From Limihaloglobus sulfuriphilus (GTDB lineage Bacteria; Planctomycetota; Phycisphaerae; Sedimentisphaerales; Sedimentisphaeraceae), in the NCBI RefSeq assembly GCF_001999965.1, contig NZ_CP019646.1, positions 1,426,001-1,490,000 on the forward strand: a stretch of DNA of 64,000 bases, in the 5' to 3' direction. The notes below the pieces were generated by a model. The model was not told the origin of the DNA. It did no database searches and worked only from the letters and a program-made list of their open reading frames with translations. The position numbers were made by a program, and so were the translations under genes. Numbering within the stretch: the first letter of the stretch is position 1; every line of letters starts with the position of its first letter. Below, piece after piece: positions 41,031 through 49,966 of the stretch.

Positions 41031-42362
41031 TTACAGGCTCCAGCCTTCTCTGTATTCCTTATGAACGAGCTTTGAGGCTTCCTGGTTATTGGTAAATTTA
41101 AGATTCTTTGAATCCCAAATCAGTTTATCGCCTCTGAATCTCGGCGCCAGGTTGCCCAGCAGCACCATCTCGGAAAGCGGGCCTGAAGCCTCAAAATTCG
41201 AACACGGAACGTGGCTTGAATCAACAATGCCGCGAACCCAGTCAATCTGTGGAGAAGGGTTAACACGCGGTATTGTCTTCTCCGGCCGCTCATAAGCCTG
41301 CATGTCGGTTTCCGGTATCAGCCTCGGGCTTGAGCCGTAACAGCCGCACCCCAGGATACCTTTGTCACCTATGAACAGCACACCGTTGTCTCCAATTCTG
41401 CGTGCAAGTTCCATAGTCTCAGGCCGCATCGGCAGCAGACCGCCGTCGTACCAGTGAACAACGACCTCGGGCATATCGCCGCGTTTGGGGAACGTGTAAT
41501 GAACAATCGAAGCCGCCGGACCGGAAATCTCGTTATACCTTGAAGAGCTCGCCTCGACCGACTTGGGAGAACCAAGTTTCAGGGCTTCAAACACTGGATC
41601 AATCACATGGCAGCCCATGTCGCCAAGAGCGCCTGTGCCGTAGTCCCAGAAACCACGCCACTTGAAAGGGTGTATCTCCGGCGAATACTGTACAGCAGGA
41701 GCCGGCCCAAGCCACAGATCCCACTTTATGTGATCAGGCAGCGCCGGAGGTTTTTCTGAAAGTTTTACATATTCGCCCTGCGGCCATATCGGTCTGTCAG
41801 TCCAGGTGTGAACTTCGCGGATGTCGCCGACTGCGCCGTCCCAGATCCATTCACATACCAGACGGATACCCTCGCCGCAGTGGCCCTGGTTGCCCATCTG
41901 TGTTTTAACGCCGTGCTTGCGTGCAAGCTCGGTGAGGTAACGGGATTCATAGACCGTGTGCGTAAGAGGCTTCTGAACACAGACATGTTTGCCGCGTTTG
42001 ATAGCTTCTGCGGCGATGACGGCATGGGTATGGTCAGGAGTCGAGATTATAACACCATCTATTTCTTTATCCATCTCGTCAAACATTATCCGCCAGTCAT
42101 GATATTTCCTGGCTTTGGGAAAACTCTTAATAGTTTCTGACGCCCGTTCAAAATCTATGTCACATATCGCCACAATGTTGCTCTCTTGCGAAGCAGATTT
42201 TGTATCACTCTTTCCTTTTCCGCCCGCGCCGACAATGGCGATATTAGGCCGGTTGTTGGCGGATGGTTGACCATTTGCTCCGAGAACATGTTTGGGCACA
42301 AAAGTAAACGCACCCAATGCCGCGGAGCTTTTCACGAAATTACGCCTTGATATTTTAGCCAT
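41031..42362 (-). CDS. Gfo/Idh/MocA-family oxidoreductase, Tat-exported
   Basis: The N-terminus contains a twin-arginine signal (ISRRNFVKSSAALGAFTFV). A Rossmann fold follows (NIAIVGAGGKGKSDTK), then the EKPLTHT-like KHVCVQKPLTHTVYE and a C-terminal beta-sheet domain typical of the family; GDMGCHVIDPVF provides the conserved catalytic-region His. The 443-residue length fits planctomycete members. It likely oxidises or reduces a sugar or cyclitol using bound NAD(P). It is 54 bp upstream of the symporter gene in the same direction. Confidence 0.92.
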   Translation of the reverse strand: MAKISRRNFVKSSAALGAFTFVPKHVLGANGQPSANNRPNIAIVGAGGKGKSDTKSASQESNIVAICDIDFERASETIKSFPKARKYHDWRIMFDEMDKEIDGVIISTPDHTHAVIAAEAIKRGKHVCVQKPLTHTVYESRYLTELARKHGVKTQMGNQGHCGEGIRLVCEWIWDGAVGDIREVHTWTDRPIWPQGEYVKLSEKPPALPDHIKWDLWLGPAPAVQYSPEIHPFKWRGFWDYGTGALGDMGCHVIDPVFEALKLGSPKSVEASSSRYNEISGPAASIVHYTFPKRGDMPEVVVHWYDGGLLPMRPETMELARRIGDNGVLFIGDKGILGCGCYGSSPRLIPETDMQAYERPEKTIPRVNPSPQIDWVRGIVDSSHVPCSNFEASGPLSEMVLLGNLAPRFRGDKLIWDSKNLKFTNNQEASKLVHKEYREGWSL

Positions 42363-42431
42363 AATTTACCTTTCTAAACGGCCTCTGCGGCCATTTTAAA
42401 TATAAAATGTATAATATAAATTATTTCAAAG

Positions 42432-42468
42432 GAACAATAAATCGCTGTTAAATGACGATTTATTGTTC
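42432..42468. promoter_or_regulatory. Perfect 13-bp inverted repeat between permease and oxidoreductase genes
   Basis: GAACAATAAATCG (42432-42444) and CGATTTATTGTTC (42456-42468) form a perfect stem with an 11-nt loop. There is no long T-run, so it could be a weak terminator for the permease gene or an operator for the oxidoreductase gene. Confidence 0.45.
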
Positions 42469-42543
42469 TTGACTCTCAACTTTGAAAACTATGTCTTTTA
42501 TATTTATCTCGAATCTGAAATTTCAAATCCCAGATTTCAAAAT

Positions 42544-42565
42544 GAGAAAATTCGTGAATTTTCTC
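42544..42565. repeat. Interspersed palindrome, copy 3
   Basis: Third identical copy of GAGAAAATTC-GT-GAATTTTCTC, 18 bp past the end of the permease gene. The flanks (TACACTAG, GCCTCATGCCTAATTC) resemble those of copy 1 (TACACTAT, GCCTAATGCC). Confidence 0.85.
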
Positions 42566-42583
42566 TACACTAGCGCCTCATGC

Positions 42584-43939
42584 CTAATTCTCGAGCGGCA
42601 CAGTTTTCGGCTCACATCCCATGCCCGCGGCAAGCAGATATACTGCAAAGCCTACAATAAACGACATAAGCGTTTCCAGACCGTAAGCGAATCCGATTCC
42701 GGGAATTACGCCCAGTATTCCTACAACAAAACCGCACGCCCAGGCGATATATCCTGCCCAGTTGACGCCTTCGCGGGGTCCGTTCCAGCCGCGGCTGCGG
42801 ATATAATCAGCGAACATAGCTCCAAGTATCGGCCCAAACGAAGCACCGATTATGCCGAAAAAGCCAACCAGATTTGCCGCCAGACCTGTTGCCGCCAGCA
42901 CTACACCTATGCCTCCGGAAACCAGCGTCATAGGCTTTGAGGGTATTTTGGGGAACATTGTCGCAAAGGCGTTAGCCGCCAAAAACGCGCAAAAGCCTGT
43001 CGGGCATACGCACGCTATTACAAATACCCAGTACATGATTTTTGATAATCCGCTTACAGTTCCGATGGACTCTATAAATGCCGCAAACGTTCCGCTGCCG
43101 GCATGAACAGCCAGCTCAGGGTTGTTGCCGATTGCGCCGGCCATGGTCATAATACCAAAGATACCGGCAACCAGAGCTGCAATCGTGATGCCGACAAGAC
43201 CGCCCATAACAACATCTTTTTCACTGCGGCTGTTGCATGTAAAATCAGCTCCCGCTGCACCGGCGGTAGCAAAGAAGCCCGCGGCAGACTGAAACGCCGC
43301 GAATGCCGCTATACCCATCACGGGAACGGCACTTCCGAATGAGTTAAATCCTGACATTACATCGGAAAACTTTGATATACCATCAAGATTAGAAAAGCCG
43401 GCTATTATAATAACAATAAGCGGCGCCAGCGGCACCCAGCTTGAAATCGCTCCGAGCAGGCCTATGCCGGTTGCCCCGACAAATGCGAGGATCAGACCCC
43501 ACACGGCCGCGACTATCCAGAAAAGCAGGCTGCCCGCTTCGGCGTTACTGCCGATGGCTTTCATGAAAAAACTCGTCGCTGTGAAGGTAAAAACTGCGTG
43601 CCAACCGATCTGAAGAACACCCATCAACAGCCCCGGCATCAGGATTCCGCCTTTGGTGCCGAATGTGGATGAGCCCACAACATAAAGCGGCATTCCGGTC
43701 TTAAAACCAAGAATTCCAGGCACATAATAGATGAGAAAACAAAACAGCGAGCCCAGGATCAGGCCTATTACCGCCGCGTTTACGCTGCCGTAGGCAAGAG
43801 CGCCGGCCATACCCGCCATAAAGGGTACTGAGATGAATATGCCCGCATACGACGGTGCGGTATTCTTGTACCACGGTGCGCGGTTCTCCATCGAGTTGGG
43901 TGAGGCTTCTTTAAGATAGGATGGTAATACGTTGCTCAT
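42584..43939 (-). CDS. NCS1/CodB-like permease
   Basis: The 451-residue protein has about 12 hydrophobic segments and resembles purine/cytosine permeases of the NCS1 family: an N-terminal ENRAPWYKNTAPSYAGIFI start, APLIVIIIAGF, and a conserved mid-region FFATAGAAGADF. ATG 43939 is chosen over a start 27 bp upstream because GGAGA precedes it. The substrate could be a nucleobase or another small nitrogen compound. It is the first gene of the transporter/oxidoreductase series, though a 221-bp gap follows. Confidence 0.8.
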   Translation of the reverse strand: MSNVLPSYLKEASPNSMENRAPWYKNTAPSYAGIFISVPFMAGMAGALAYGSVNAAVIGLILGSLFCFLIYYVPGILGFKTGMPLYVVGSSTFGTKGGILMPGLLMGVLQIGWHAVFTFTATSFFMKAIGSNAEAGSLLFWIVAAVWGLILAFVGATGIGLLGAISSWVPLAPLIVIIIAGFSNLDGISKFSDVMSGFNSFGSAVPVMGIAAFAAFQSAAGFFATAGAAGADFTCNSRSEKDVVMGGLVGITIAALVAGIFGIMTMAGAIGNNPELAVHAGSGTFAAFIESIGTVSGLSKIMYWVFVIACVCPTGFCAFLAANAFATMFPKIPSKPMTLVSGGIGVVLAATGLAANLVGFFGIIGASFGPILGAMFADYIRSRGWNGPREGVNWAGYIAWACGFVVGILGVIPGIGFAYGLETLMSFIVGFAVYLLAAGMGCEPKTVPLEN

Positions 43940-44379
43940 AATCAGTCTCCACAATTTAATAAACACCTTTTATAAATGCACTTACAAACATTTTAAATTA
44001 ACTGTACAGCTTCCTGTTAAAAACCGAAGCCACTAAATAAAATACACCTGTATTAACAATCGGTTTCTGCATTTCAATTTTACGCACTAAACATTATTAA
44101 ACAAGTATAAAGTTTTGCAATTAGTTTTTTATCTTTTCTGGGCTTGACATAACTGTCGCCGCAGATGTCTTTGATACAGTTGTCATAATACCGGTTTGCG
44201 GAAACCGCTTTTCCTGCCATATCACTGGTTGAAATATTTCATCAATTTAATCCATTTCATATTGACTCCTGAATAAGATTTTATCAGGCGTTTAGCATAT
44301 TGCATTTATATTTTTTACGGATATAATAAAATATTAGATACAGAAACGGAATTATTCAGGAATAAAATTGTAAAAACCT
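43940..44379. other. Divergent intergenic region between permease and lepA
   Basis: These 440 bp contain no supported gene. A TTGACA lies at 44144-44149 without a convincing -10 partner, and a CGGTTT-GCGG-AAACCG hairpin at 44192-44207. Promoters for lepA (right) and for the permease gene (left) are expected here. Confidence 0.5.
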
Positions 44380-46176
44380 ATGGGAACAGAACATATACGT
44401 AATTTTTCTATCGTGGCACACATTGACCACGGCAAAAGCACAATCGCTGACCGGTTGCTGCTGATGACAGGGTCTGTAACAGAGCGAGAATTTCACCAGC
44501 AGCTGCTTGACAGCATGGATCTGGAACGTGAACGCGGCATAACAATCAAAGCCTCCGCGGTTACTATGGACTATGTCCATGAAGGCCAAAAATACATGAT
44601 AAACTTCATTGACACCCCGGGACATGTGGACTTTCACTATGAAGTATCCCGTGCCCTGGCGGCGTGTGAAGGCGCACTGCTTGTGGTTGATTCATCTCAA
44701 GGTGTTGAGGCACAAACTGTTGCCAATGCATACCTTGCAGTAGAAGCCGGCCTTGAGATAATACCGGTGCTCAACAAGGTTGACCTGCCGGCGGCACAGC
44801 CGGAAGTCGCCGCCGAAGAGGTTGAAACAATACTCGGTTTCAGTCATGACGAATGCTATATGGTAAGTGCAAAATCCGGCCTGGGCATGAAAGAGCTGCT
44901 TACTGCTATTGTCGAAAAACTCCCGGCCCCGCTGGACAGAAGCAATGAAGCCCTGAGGGCTCTTATTTTTGACAGTCATTTCGACGGCTACCGCGGCGTT
45001 ATATGTTATGTGAGGGTTGTTTCCGGCGAGCTGAAAACCGGCCAGAAGATAATGCTTATGGGCTCAAACCGCAACTATAATGTTACTGAGCTGGGCAAGT
45101 TTAAGCCGCAAATGGTCGCTGTTGATTCACTGGGAACAGGCGAAGTGGGTTACCTTATCGCCAACATCAAGAGCCTTGCAGATGTCACTGTCGGCGACAC
45201 AATTACAGACGATGCCAATCCCGCTGATACCCCGCTGCCCGGCTACAATCCCCCGATGCAGATGGTTTTTTCTGACTTTTATCCCGCCGACACGGGTGAT
45301 TATCCAAAAATGAAAGCGGCATTCGAGAAACTGGCGCTGAACGACTCAAGTTTCTCGTTTACACCTCAGAACTCCCCTGCTTTGGGTTTTGGCTTCCGTT
45401 GCGGTTTTCTGGGGCTTTTGCACATGGAAATAATACAGGAACGTCTTGAGCGTGAAAACGACATCGGTGTTGTTCAGACCGCCCCAACTGTAAGCTATGA
45501 AATATTAACTACTTCCGGCGAGGTAATGCGGATTGACTCGCCCAGCCAGATGCCGGATCCCTCACTGGTTGCAGAATTTCGTGAGCCCATTGTACGCCTT
45601 GAGATTATAATGCCTAAAGAAAGCATAGGCGCGGTTATGCAGCTTACTGAACAGAGGCGATGCAAGCTCAACAAAACCGAATATATCAGCCCTATCCGTG
45701 TCATGATGGAATTTCGGGCCCCGCTGGCAGAGATTGTTTACGACTTCTACGATGTACTCAAAGGTGCTACACACGGCTACGCGACAATGGATTACGAGCT
45801 GCTGGGTTTTGAAAAATCGAACCTGGTTAAGATTGATATTCTCGTGAACAAGGTCGCCGTTGACGCGCTCTCAATAATAGTCCACCGATCCAACGCCGAA
45901 GCACGCGGCAGGAGGCTGCTTATCAGACTCCGCAGAGCTATAAACCGCCACCAGTTCGAAATTCCGCTGCAGGTTGCCATCGGCGGCAAGATAATCGCCA
46001 GAGAAACTATTAAGGCCTTCCGAAAAGATGTTACATCTAAGCTCTACGGCGGAGACATCACACGTAAGATGAAAGTGCTCAAAAAGCAAAAAGAAGGCAA
46101 GAAGCGTATGAAGAGCGTCGGCTCGGTTCAGATCCCTCAGGAGGCATTTATGACGGTACTAAAAAACGAGGACTGA
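44380..46176 (+). CDS. lepA: Elongation factor 4 (LepA)
   Basis: The 598-residue ribosomal GTPase has G1 AHIDHGKST, G2/G3 ERGITIKA and DTPGHVDF, G4 NKVDLP and G5 SAKSG, then the LepA-specific C-terminal domain ending in KLYGGDITRKMKVLKKQKEGK (in two parts) and SVGSVQIPQEAFMTVL. Length matches the family. It acts on stalled or mistranslocated ribosomes. It stands alone. Confidence 0.97.
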   Translation: MGTEHIRNFSIVAHIDHGKSTIADRLLLMTGSVTEREFHQQLLDSMDLERERGITIKASAVTMDYVHEGQKYMINFIDTPGHVDFHYEVSRALAACEGALLVVDSSQGVEAQTVANAYLAVEAGLEIIPVLNKVDLPAAQPEVAAEEVETILGFSHDECYMVSAKSGLGMKELLTAIVEKLPAPLDRSNEALRALIFDSHFDGYRGVICYVRVVSGELKTGQKIMLMGSNRNYNVTELGKFKPQMVAVDSLGTGEVGYLIANIKSLADVTVGDTITDDANPADTPLPGYNPPMQMVFSDFYPADTGDYPKMKAAFEKLALNDSSFSFTPQNSPALGFGFRCGFLGLLHMEIIQERLERENDIGVVQTAPTVSYEILTTSGEVMRIDSPSQMPDPSLVAEFREPIVRLEIIMPKESIGAVMQLTEQRRCKLNKTEYISPIRVMMEFRAPLAEIVYDFYDVLKGATHGYATMDYELLGFEKSNLVKIDILVNKVAVDALSIIVHRSNAEARGRRLLIRLRRAINRHQFEIPLQVAIGGKIIARETIKAFRKDVTSKLYGGDITRKMKVLKKQKEGKKRMKSVGSVQIPQEAFMTVLKNED

Positions 46177-46277
46177 TTTAGCGAAATTCAAATTCAGATG
46201 CAAAGCCGGGCTGTGCAGGCTGCCTGAGCAATGGCTGTTTTCAAGTGCTCGCCGCGGCTTTGCAGAAAGCAAACAAC

Positions 46278-46781
46278 ATGAATATTACCGCTAAGGATAT
46301 CATTCAAAGATTCAAGCTCCAGGCCCACCCTGAAGGCGGATATTTCACTGAAACATACCGCAGCGGTTTGGCGTTTGATAATCCCGCGGTTAAAAACACA
46401 TACAAGACGCAGCATTGCGCAGGCACCGCCATATACTACCTTTTGACATCCGGCACTTTTTCAGCAATGCACAGGGTTGCCAGTGATGAGATATTTCATT
46501 TCTATCTTGGGGATGCGGTAGAAATGCTCCAGCTTTTGCCTGACGGCAGCGGCAAAAATATCTCTATCGGCACAGACATCAATACCGGCCAACAGCCCCA
46601 GGTTCTTGTTCCGGCAGGCAGCTGGCAGGGATGCCGGCTTGCTGAGGGTGGAAAGTTCGCCCTGATGGGCTGCACCGTCGCTCCAGGCTTTGAATTTGAA
46701 GATTTTCAAATGGCAGACAGAGAACAGCTTATACGGAAATATCCCGATTTTAAAAAGGATATCCTTCAGCTCACAAAATAA
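46278..46781 (+). CDS. DUF985 cupin-like protein
   Basis: The 167-residue protein starts MNITAKDIIQRFKLQAHPEG and shows DUF985 cupin motifs: HPEGGYFTETYRS, TAIYYLLTSGTFSAMHRVASDEIFHFYLGD and VLVPAGSWQGCRL. The two His/Glu clusters fit cupin metal sites. A GTG 33 bp upstream would add residues unlike the family. Related proteins include a sugar-binding or isomerase-like cupin, but the reaction here is unknown. Confidence 0.88.
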   Translation: MNITAKDIIQRFKLQAHPEGGYFTETYRSGLAFDNPAVKNTYKTQHCAGTAIYYLLTSGTFSAMHRVASDEIFHFYLGDAVEMLQLLPDGSGKNISIGTDINTGQQPQVLVPAGSWQGCRLAEGGKFALMGCTVAPGFEFEDFQMADREQLIRKYPDFKKDILQLTK

Positions 46782-46868
46782 GATAGCTTTTTTACATAAT
46801 CATTTATATAATACATGTTTTGCCGGCGGATTGCCGGAAGTTGCAGCTTCTTTTAATAAGGAATAACA

Positions 46869-48158
46869 ATGAAAAGGTATGTAACTGTCATAGCGATTAC
46901 AGCAATATGCTGTGATGTTATCTTCGCGGCTCTGGAACCTCAGCTTAAATTGGTCTGGGAAAAAGAGTTCTCTTTTGAAGACGACAAAAGCTCCTGCATC
47001 TCGAAAGCGTGGTTAAACAAGCAAAACGTAATTGAATTTGCCGGGTTTTCTTTCATAACGAAAGAACCACAAAGCGGGTGCATATATACCGGAAGCATTG
47101 ACCACGAGGGCGGGATTACAAAAAAACTCATCGGCAAGGCTCCAGATTACAAATTCTGGGCAAAGATGACGAGCAATTCTATTTTGGCTGTTTACAAATA
47201 CAACGGCCGGCTGAAAATGGTGGGCGAATTCCGCCCGTCCAGGAGCAAAACAACAGAACCGCTCAAGCCGCTTCATGAGATCAAAGGCGTTATTCTATAT
47301 GAAACGCCAAACTTCAAACCGACAGACTACGGAATTCGGACAACGGTTACTGATTCATACGTCTCGGATAACGGCATTTACTACTGCGGCATAAACCACC
47401 CCGGCGGCTGCGTTTTCAAGATGGACATGTATAACAAGCTCCGCTGGCTCAGAGAGATTGATTACAACCAGACATGCGCAGTTAACGACATGTCCGCTGT
47501 GGAGAATGAAGGTATTTACATAGTCGGCATATCCGGTGAATCAGAATCGAAATTCGGTTTAAAATCCCCCGCAGATATTTTTGTCCGCAAATATGATTTC
47601 GACGGCAACTTTAAAGGTGAATACACATTCGAAACTGGCCTGGGCACATTCAACTTTCCTGTTATTTCAGCCGCCAAATCAGGAGCTGCAATCTCATACC
47701 TTGATACGGAACCAGTCACGTCAGAAAAAGGAAACAATCAACAAACACAGCAAACATGCCCCGGTAACGGGGTAAAATTCACCGGCGAGGGAATGTCACT
47801 GTGCCAGAAAATAACCATGTTAGACACAAGCCTCAAACACAAATGGACGGCCAGGGTCACCGACACTGAAAACGCAATGATTGAGAATAAAACTGTTCTC
47901 GGCTCAAACTGTGTGTTTGGCTATACAGATATCATAGGCCAGAAAGATTCAACAATTCTCTCCGTTTACAGCCTGGAAGGAAACAGAATATGCAGCGAGA
48001 AGATCAATTTCATAGCAGCAACAGTTGAAATATTTGCCATTACCGATTCAAATAACACTCAAAGCTGCATCCTCCTCGGGAAAGGCATACAAACTGATAA
48101 AACCGAGAAAACCATGACATTTACCATAAAAGCCGCCAGGATAGAACTAATCGAATGA
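46869..48158 (+). CDS. Secreted protein of unknown function, probable beta-propeller
   Basis: The 429-residue product has a signal peptide (MKRYVTVIAITAICCDVIFA). The mature region is beta-rich, with repeated short stretches such as ILAVYKYNGRLKMVG, GIYYCGINHPGG, GIYIVGISGES and IFVRKYDFDGNFKGE, spaced roughly 50-70 residues apart, as in beta-propeller repeats. AAGGA lies upstream of the ATG. No known domain is named with confidence. It is monocistronic as far as can be seen. Confidence 0.6.
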   Translation: MKRYVTVIAITAICCDVIFAALEPQLKLVWEKEFSFEDDKSSCISKAWLNKQNVIEFAGFSFITKEPQSGCIYTGSIDHEGGITKKLIGKAPDYKFWAKMTSNSILAVYKYNGRLKMVGEFRPSRSKTTEPLKPLHEIKGVILYETPNFKPTDYGIRTTVTDSYVSDNGIYYCGINHPGGCVFKMDMYNKLRWLREIDYNQTCAVNDMSAVENEGIYIVGISGESESKFGLKSPADIFVRKYDFDGNFKGEYTFETGLGTFNFPVISAAKSGAAISYLDTEPVTSEKGNNQQTQQTCPGNGVKFTGEGMSLCQKITMLDTSLKHKWTARVTDTENAMIENKTVLGSNCVFGYTDIIGQKDSTILSVYSLEGNRICSEKINFIAATVEIFAITDSNNTQSCILLGKGIQTDKTEKTMTFTIKAARIELIE

Positions 48159-48254
48159 GGCTGAAGGCACTTGACAGATTTACGGGAAAGAGTGCGGCTT
48201 TTTTTATTGCCACAAAAAAACCATCTAAATAAGCGGTATTAACCGGCTTTTTGC

Positions 48255-48284
48255 TTGAACAACAGGCAATCTCTATTGTATAAT
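48255..48284 (+). promoter_or_regulatory. Sigma70-like promoter for panD
   Basis: TTGAAC (48255-48260) and TATAAT (48279-48284) are separated by 18 bp. The start codon of panD follows 42 bp downstream of the -10, after AAGGA. Confidence 0.7.
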
Positions 48285-48326
48285 ATTTTGTTTAGTATAT
48301 TTTGATAAATAAGGAATGATTTAAAC

Positions 48327-48683
48327 ATGCTTGTAAAAGCGCTTAAAGCAAAAATACACAGGGCAACTGTAACAGATGCTGAATTGAACTACCCGGGCAG
48401 CGTAGCGATCGACACAAACCTGTTAAAGGCATCTGGAATAAGACCTTACGAAGAGGTTCTGCTTGCCAATATAAATAACGGCGAACGGGTGGAAACCTAT
48501 GTTGTGCCGGCCCCTGAGGGTAGTGGGCGAATTGGCATTTTGGGTGCGGCGGCACGGAAATTTGAGCCGGGTGATATTGTGATTATCATAAACTTCGGCT
48601 ATTACAGCCCTGAGGAAATGGAAAAACACAAACCCGTAGTGGTTGTAGCTGATGACAAAAACGGCATAGCAAAAACTATGTAA
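48327..48683 (+). CDS. panD: Aspartate 1-decarboxylase proenzyme
   Basis: The 118-residue protein makes beta-alanine for pantothenate. The self-cleavage site Gly24-Ser25 lies in YPGSVAID; the new Ser25 becomes the pyruvoyl group. The catalytic Tyr/Thr context is present (YEEVLLANINNGERVETY, ILGAAARKFEPGD, VIIINFGY). It is in a short run with lgt, whose start is 29 bp downstream. Confidence 0.96.
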   Translation: MLVKALKAKIHRATVTDAELNYPGSVAIDTNLLKASGIRPYEEVLLANINNGERVETYVVPAPEGSGRIGILGAAARKFEPGDIVIIINFGYYSPEEMEKHKPVVVVADDKNGIAKTM

Positions 48684-48712
48684 ACTGCCCTCTAATTGAA
48701 GATGTCGCATCC

Positions 48713-49729
48713 ATGAAACCGGAACTATTCACTATACCTTTTACCAACCTGACCGTTAAAGGCCCCGGACTTATGATAGCTATCGGTTTTATCGCCGCGG
48801 CTTTTATAGTAAAGTACATGTCCAGGAGGGTCAGCATAAAGGATGATATCCTTGTCAACGCGGCACTTATATCACTGGTTGCCGGCCTTTTCGGATCAAG
48901 AGTCCTTCACGTCGTCCATTACTACGAGCATTTTGACAGTTTTCTCGCTGTTTTCCGCATTTGGGAACCGGGGCGAGAGCTGCTCGGCGGCGTAATCGCG
49001 GCTATCATTGCCATAGTTGTGTATCTCCATATAAAAAAACAGCGGATTATGCTGTGCCTGGACATTCTCGCCGTGGCACTCATGGCGGGTATAGGTTTTG
49101 GACGAATCGGCTGCCTGCTTGAAGGGTGCTGCTACGGCAAACCATGCAGTCTGCCTTGGGCTGTGGTATTCCCTTACGATTCAATACCTTACAACTCACA
49201 GGCATACCCTGACCCTCAAAGAGGCAGAGATGAACCGACATTGAAACTGCCGTCGTCTTATTACGGCAGAGTATCCCAGGACGGCCGCTGGATTCCGGCA
49301 CCCGAGGGCGATGCAAAATTTAATTATCCGTTGAAACCGTATGAAATGCTCACCGAAGAAGAAAAGCAGGCTGTCTCTAAAAACGGTCCTAACCACTGCG
49401 TGCCGATACATCCCACTCAGCTCTACTCCTCTGTTTTTGCTTTCAGCTGGCTGGCGATCTTGTTCTTCTACTGGCGGCTCGCCGGCGCCGGTTCGCTTTA
49501 CGGCAGACAAGAACATGAGAAATCACCCATGCGATACCGGCTTGCCAGACCGGGCATTACCGGCGCTTTGATGCTTGTGCTGTATGGCTTTGGCAGGATA
49601 ATACTTGAGAATCTCAGGGATGACAATCCTTATGAAATAAGCACACTCACCATTTCACAAATTATCAGCATCGCCATGATAGCTGCCGGCTCTATAATAG
49701 CCGCTTATATAGCAGGCAAGCCGGATTGA
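48713..49729 (+). CDS. lgt: Prolipoprotein diacylglyceryl transferase
   Basis: This 338-residue membrane enzyme attaches diacylglycerol to lipobox cysteines. The Lgt signature is GFGRIGCLLEGCCYGKP, a variant with Cys pairs where proteobacteria have N. An ~90-residue insertion with SSYYGRVSQDGRW follows it before IHPTQLYSS. About seven helices are expected. It services lipoproteins such as the one at 58,669. Confidence 0.93.
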   Translation: MKPELFTIPFTNLTVKGPGLMIAIGFIAAAFIVKYMSRRVSIKDDILVNAALISLVAGLFGSRVLHVVHYYEHFDSFLAVFRIWEPGRELLGGVIAAIIAIVVYLHIKKQRIMLCLDILAVALMAGIGFGRIGCLLEGCCYGKPCSLPWAVVFPYDSIPYNSQAYPDPQRGRDEPTLKLPSSYYGRVSQDGRWIPAPEGDAKFNYPLKPYEMLTEEEKQAVSKNGPNHCVPIHPTQLYSSVFAFSWLAILFFYWRLAGAGSLYGRQEHEKSPMRYRLARPGITGALMLVLYGFGRIILENLRDDNPYEISTLTISQIISIAMIAAGSIIAAYIAGKPD

Positions 49730-49966
49730 GCAAAAAAGATACCGCTTAGATTTTAACGCAAATATAGATAAAATTAACCGTTACAAAAAGAGACTATTTT
49801 AGATAACCGCCTCGCAGCACAATTTTTCAGAAATAAATGCTTATTTCTTGACCTTGCACACAGATTAAGTATAGTAATAAAGACTTTTAAATCCATTGTT
49901 CATCCGCAATTAAGTAAACTGATGGTAAAATCAGATTTGTTAATGTTACTATAAATAAGGACAAAA

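Noticed and set aside
44144-44207. TTGACA and the CGGTTT/AAACCG hairpin upstream of lepA as promoter and terminator
   Set aside because: There is no acceptable -10 at 16-18 bp and the hairpin stem is short with only four T, so neither is listed as a feature.
48165-48212. Terminator after the secreted protein at 46,869
   Set aside because: Stem GCACT/AGTGC is only five pairs with a loop of over 20 nt, despite the following T7.
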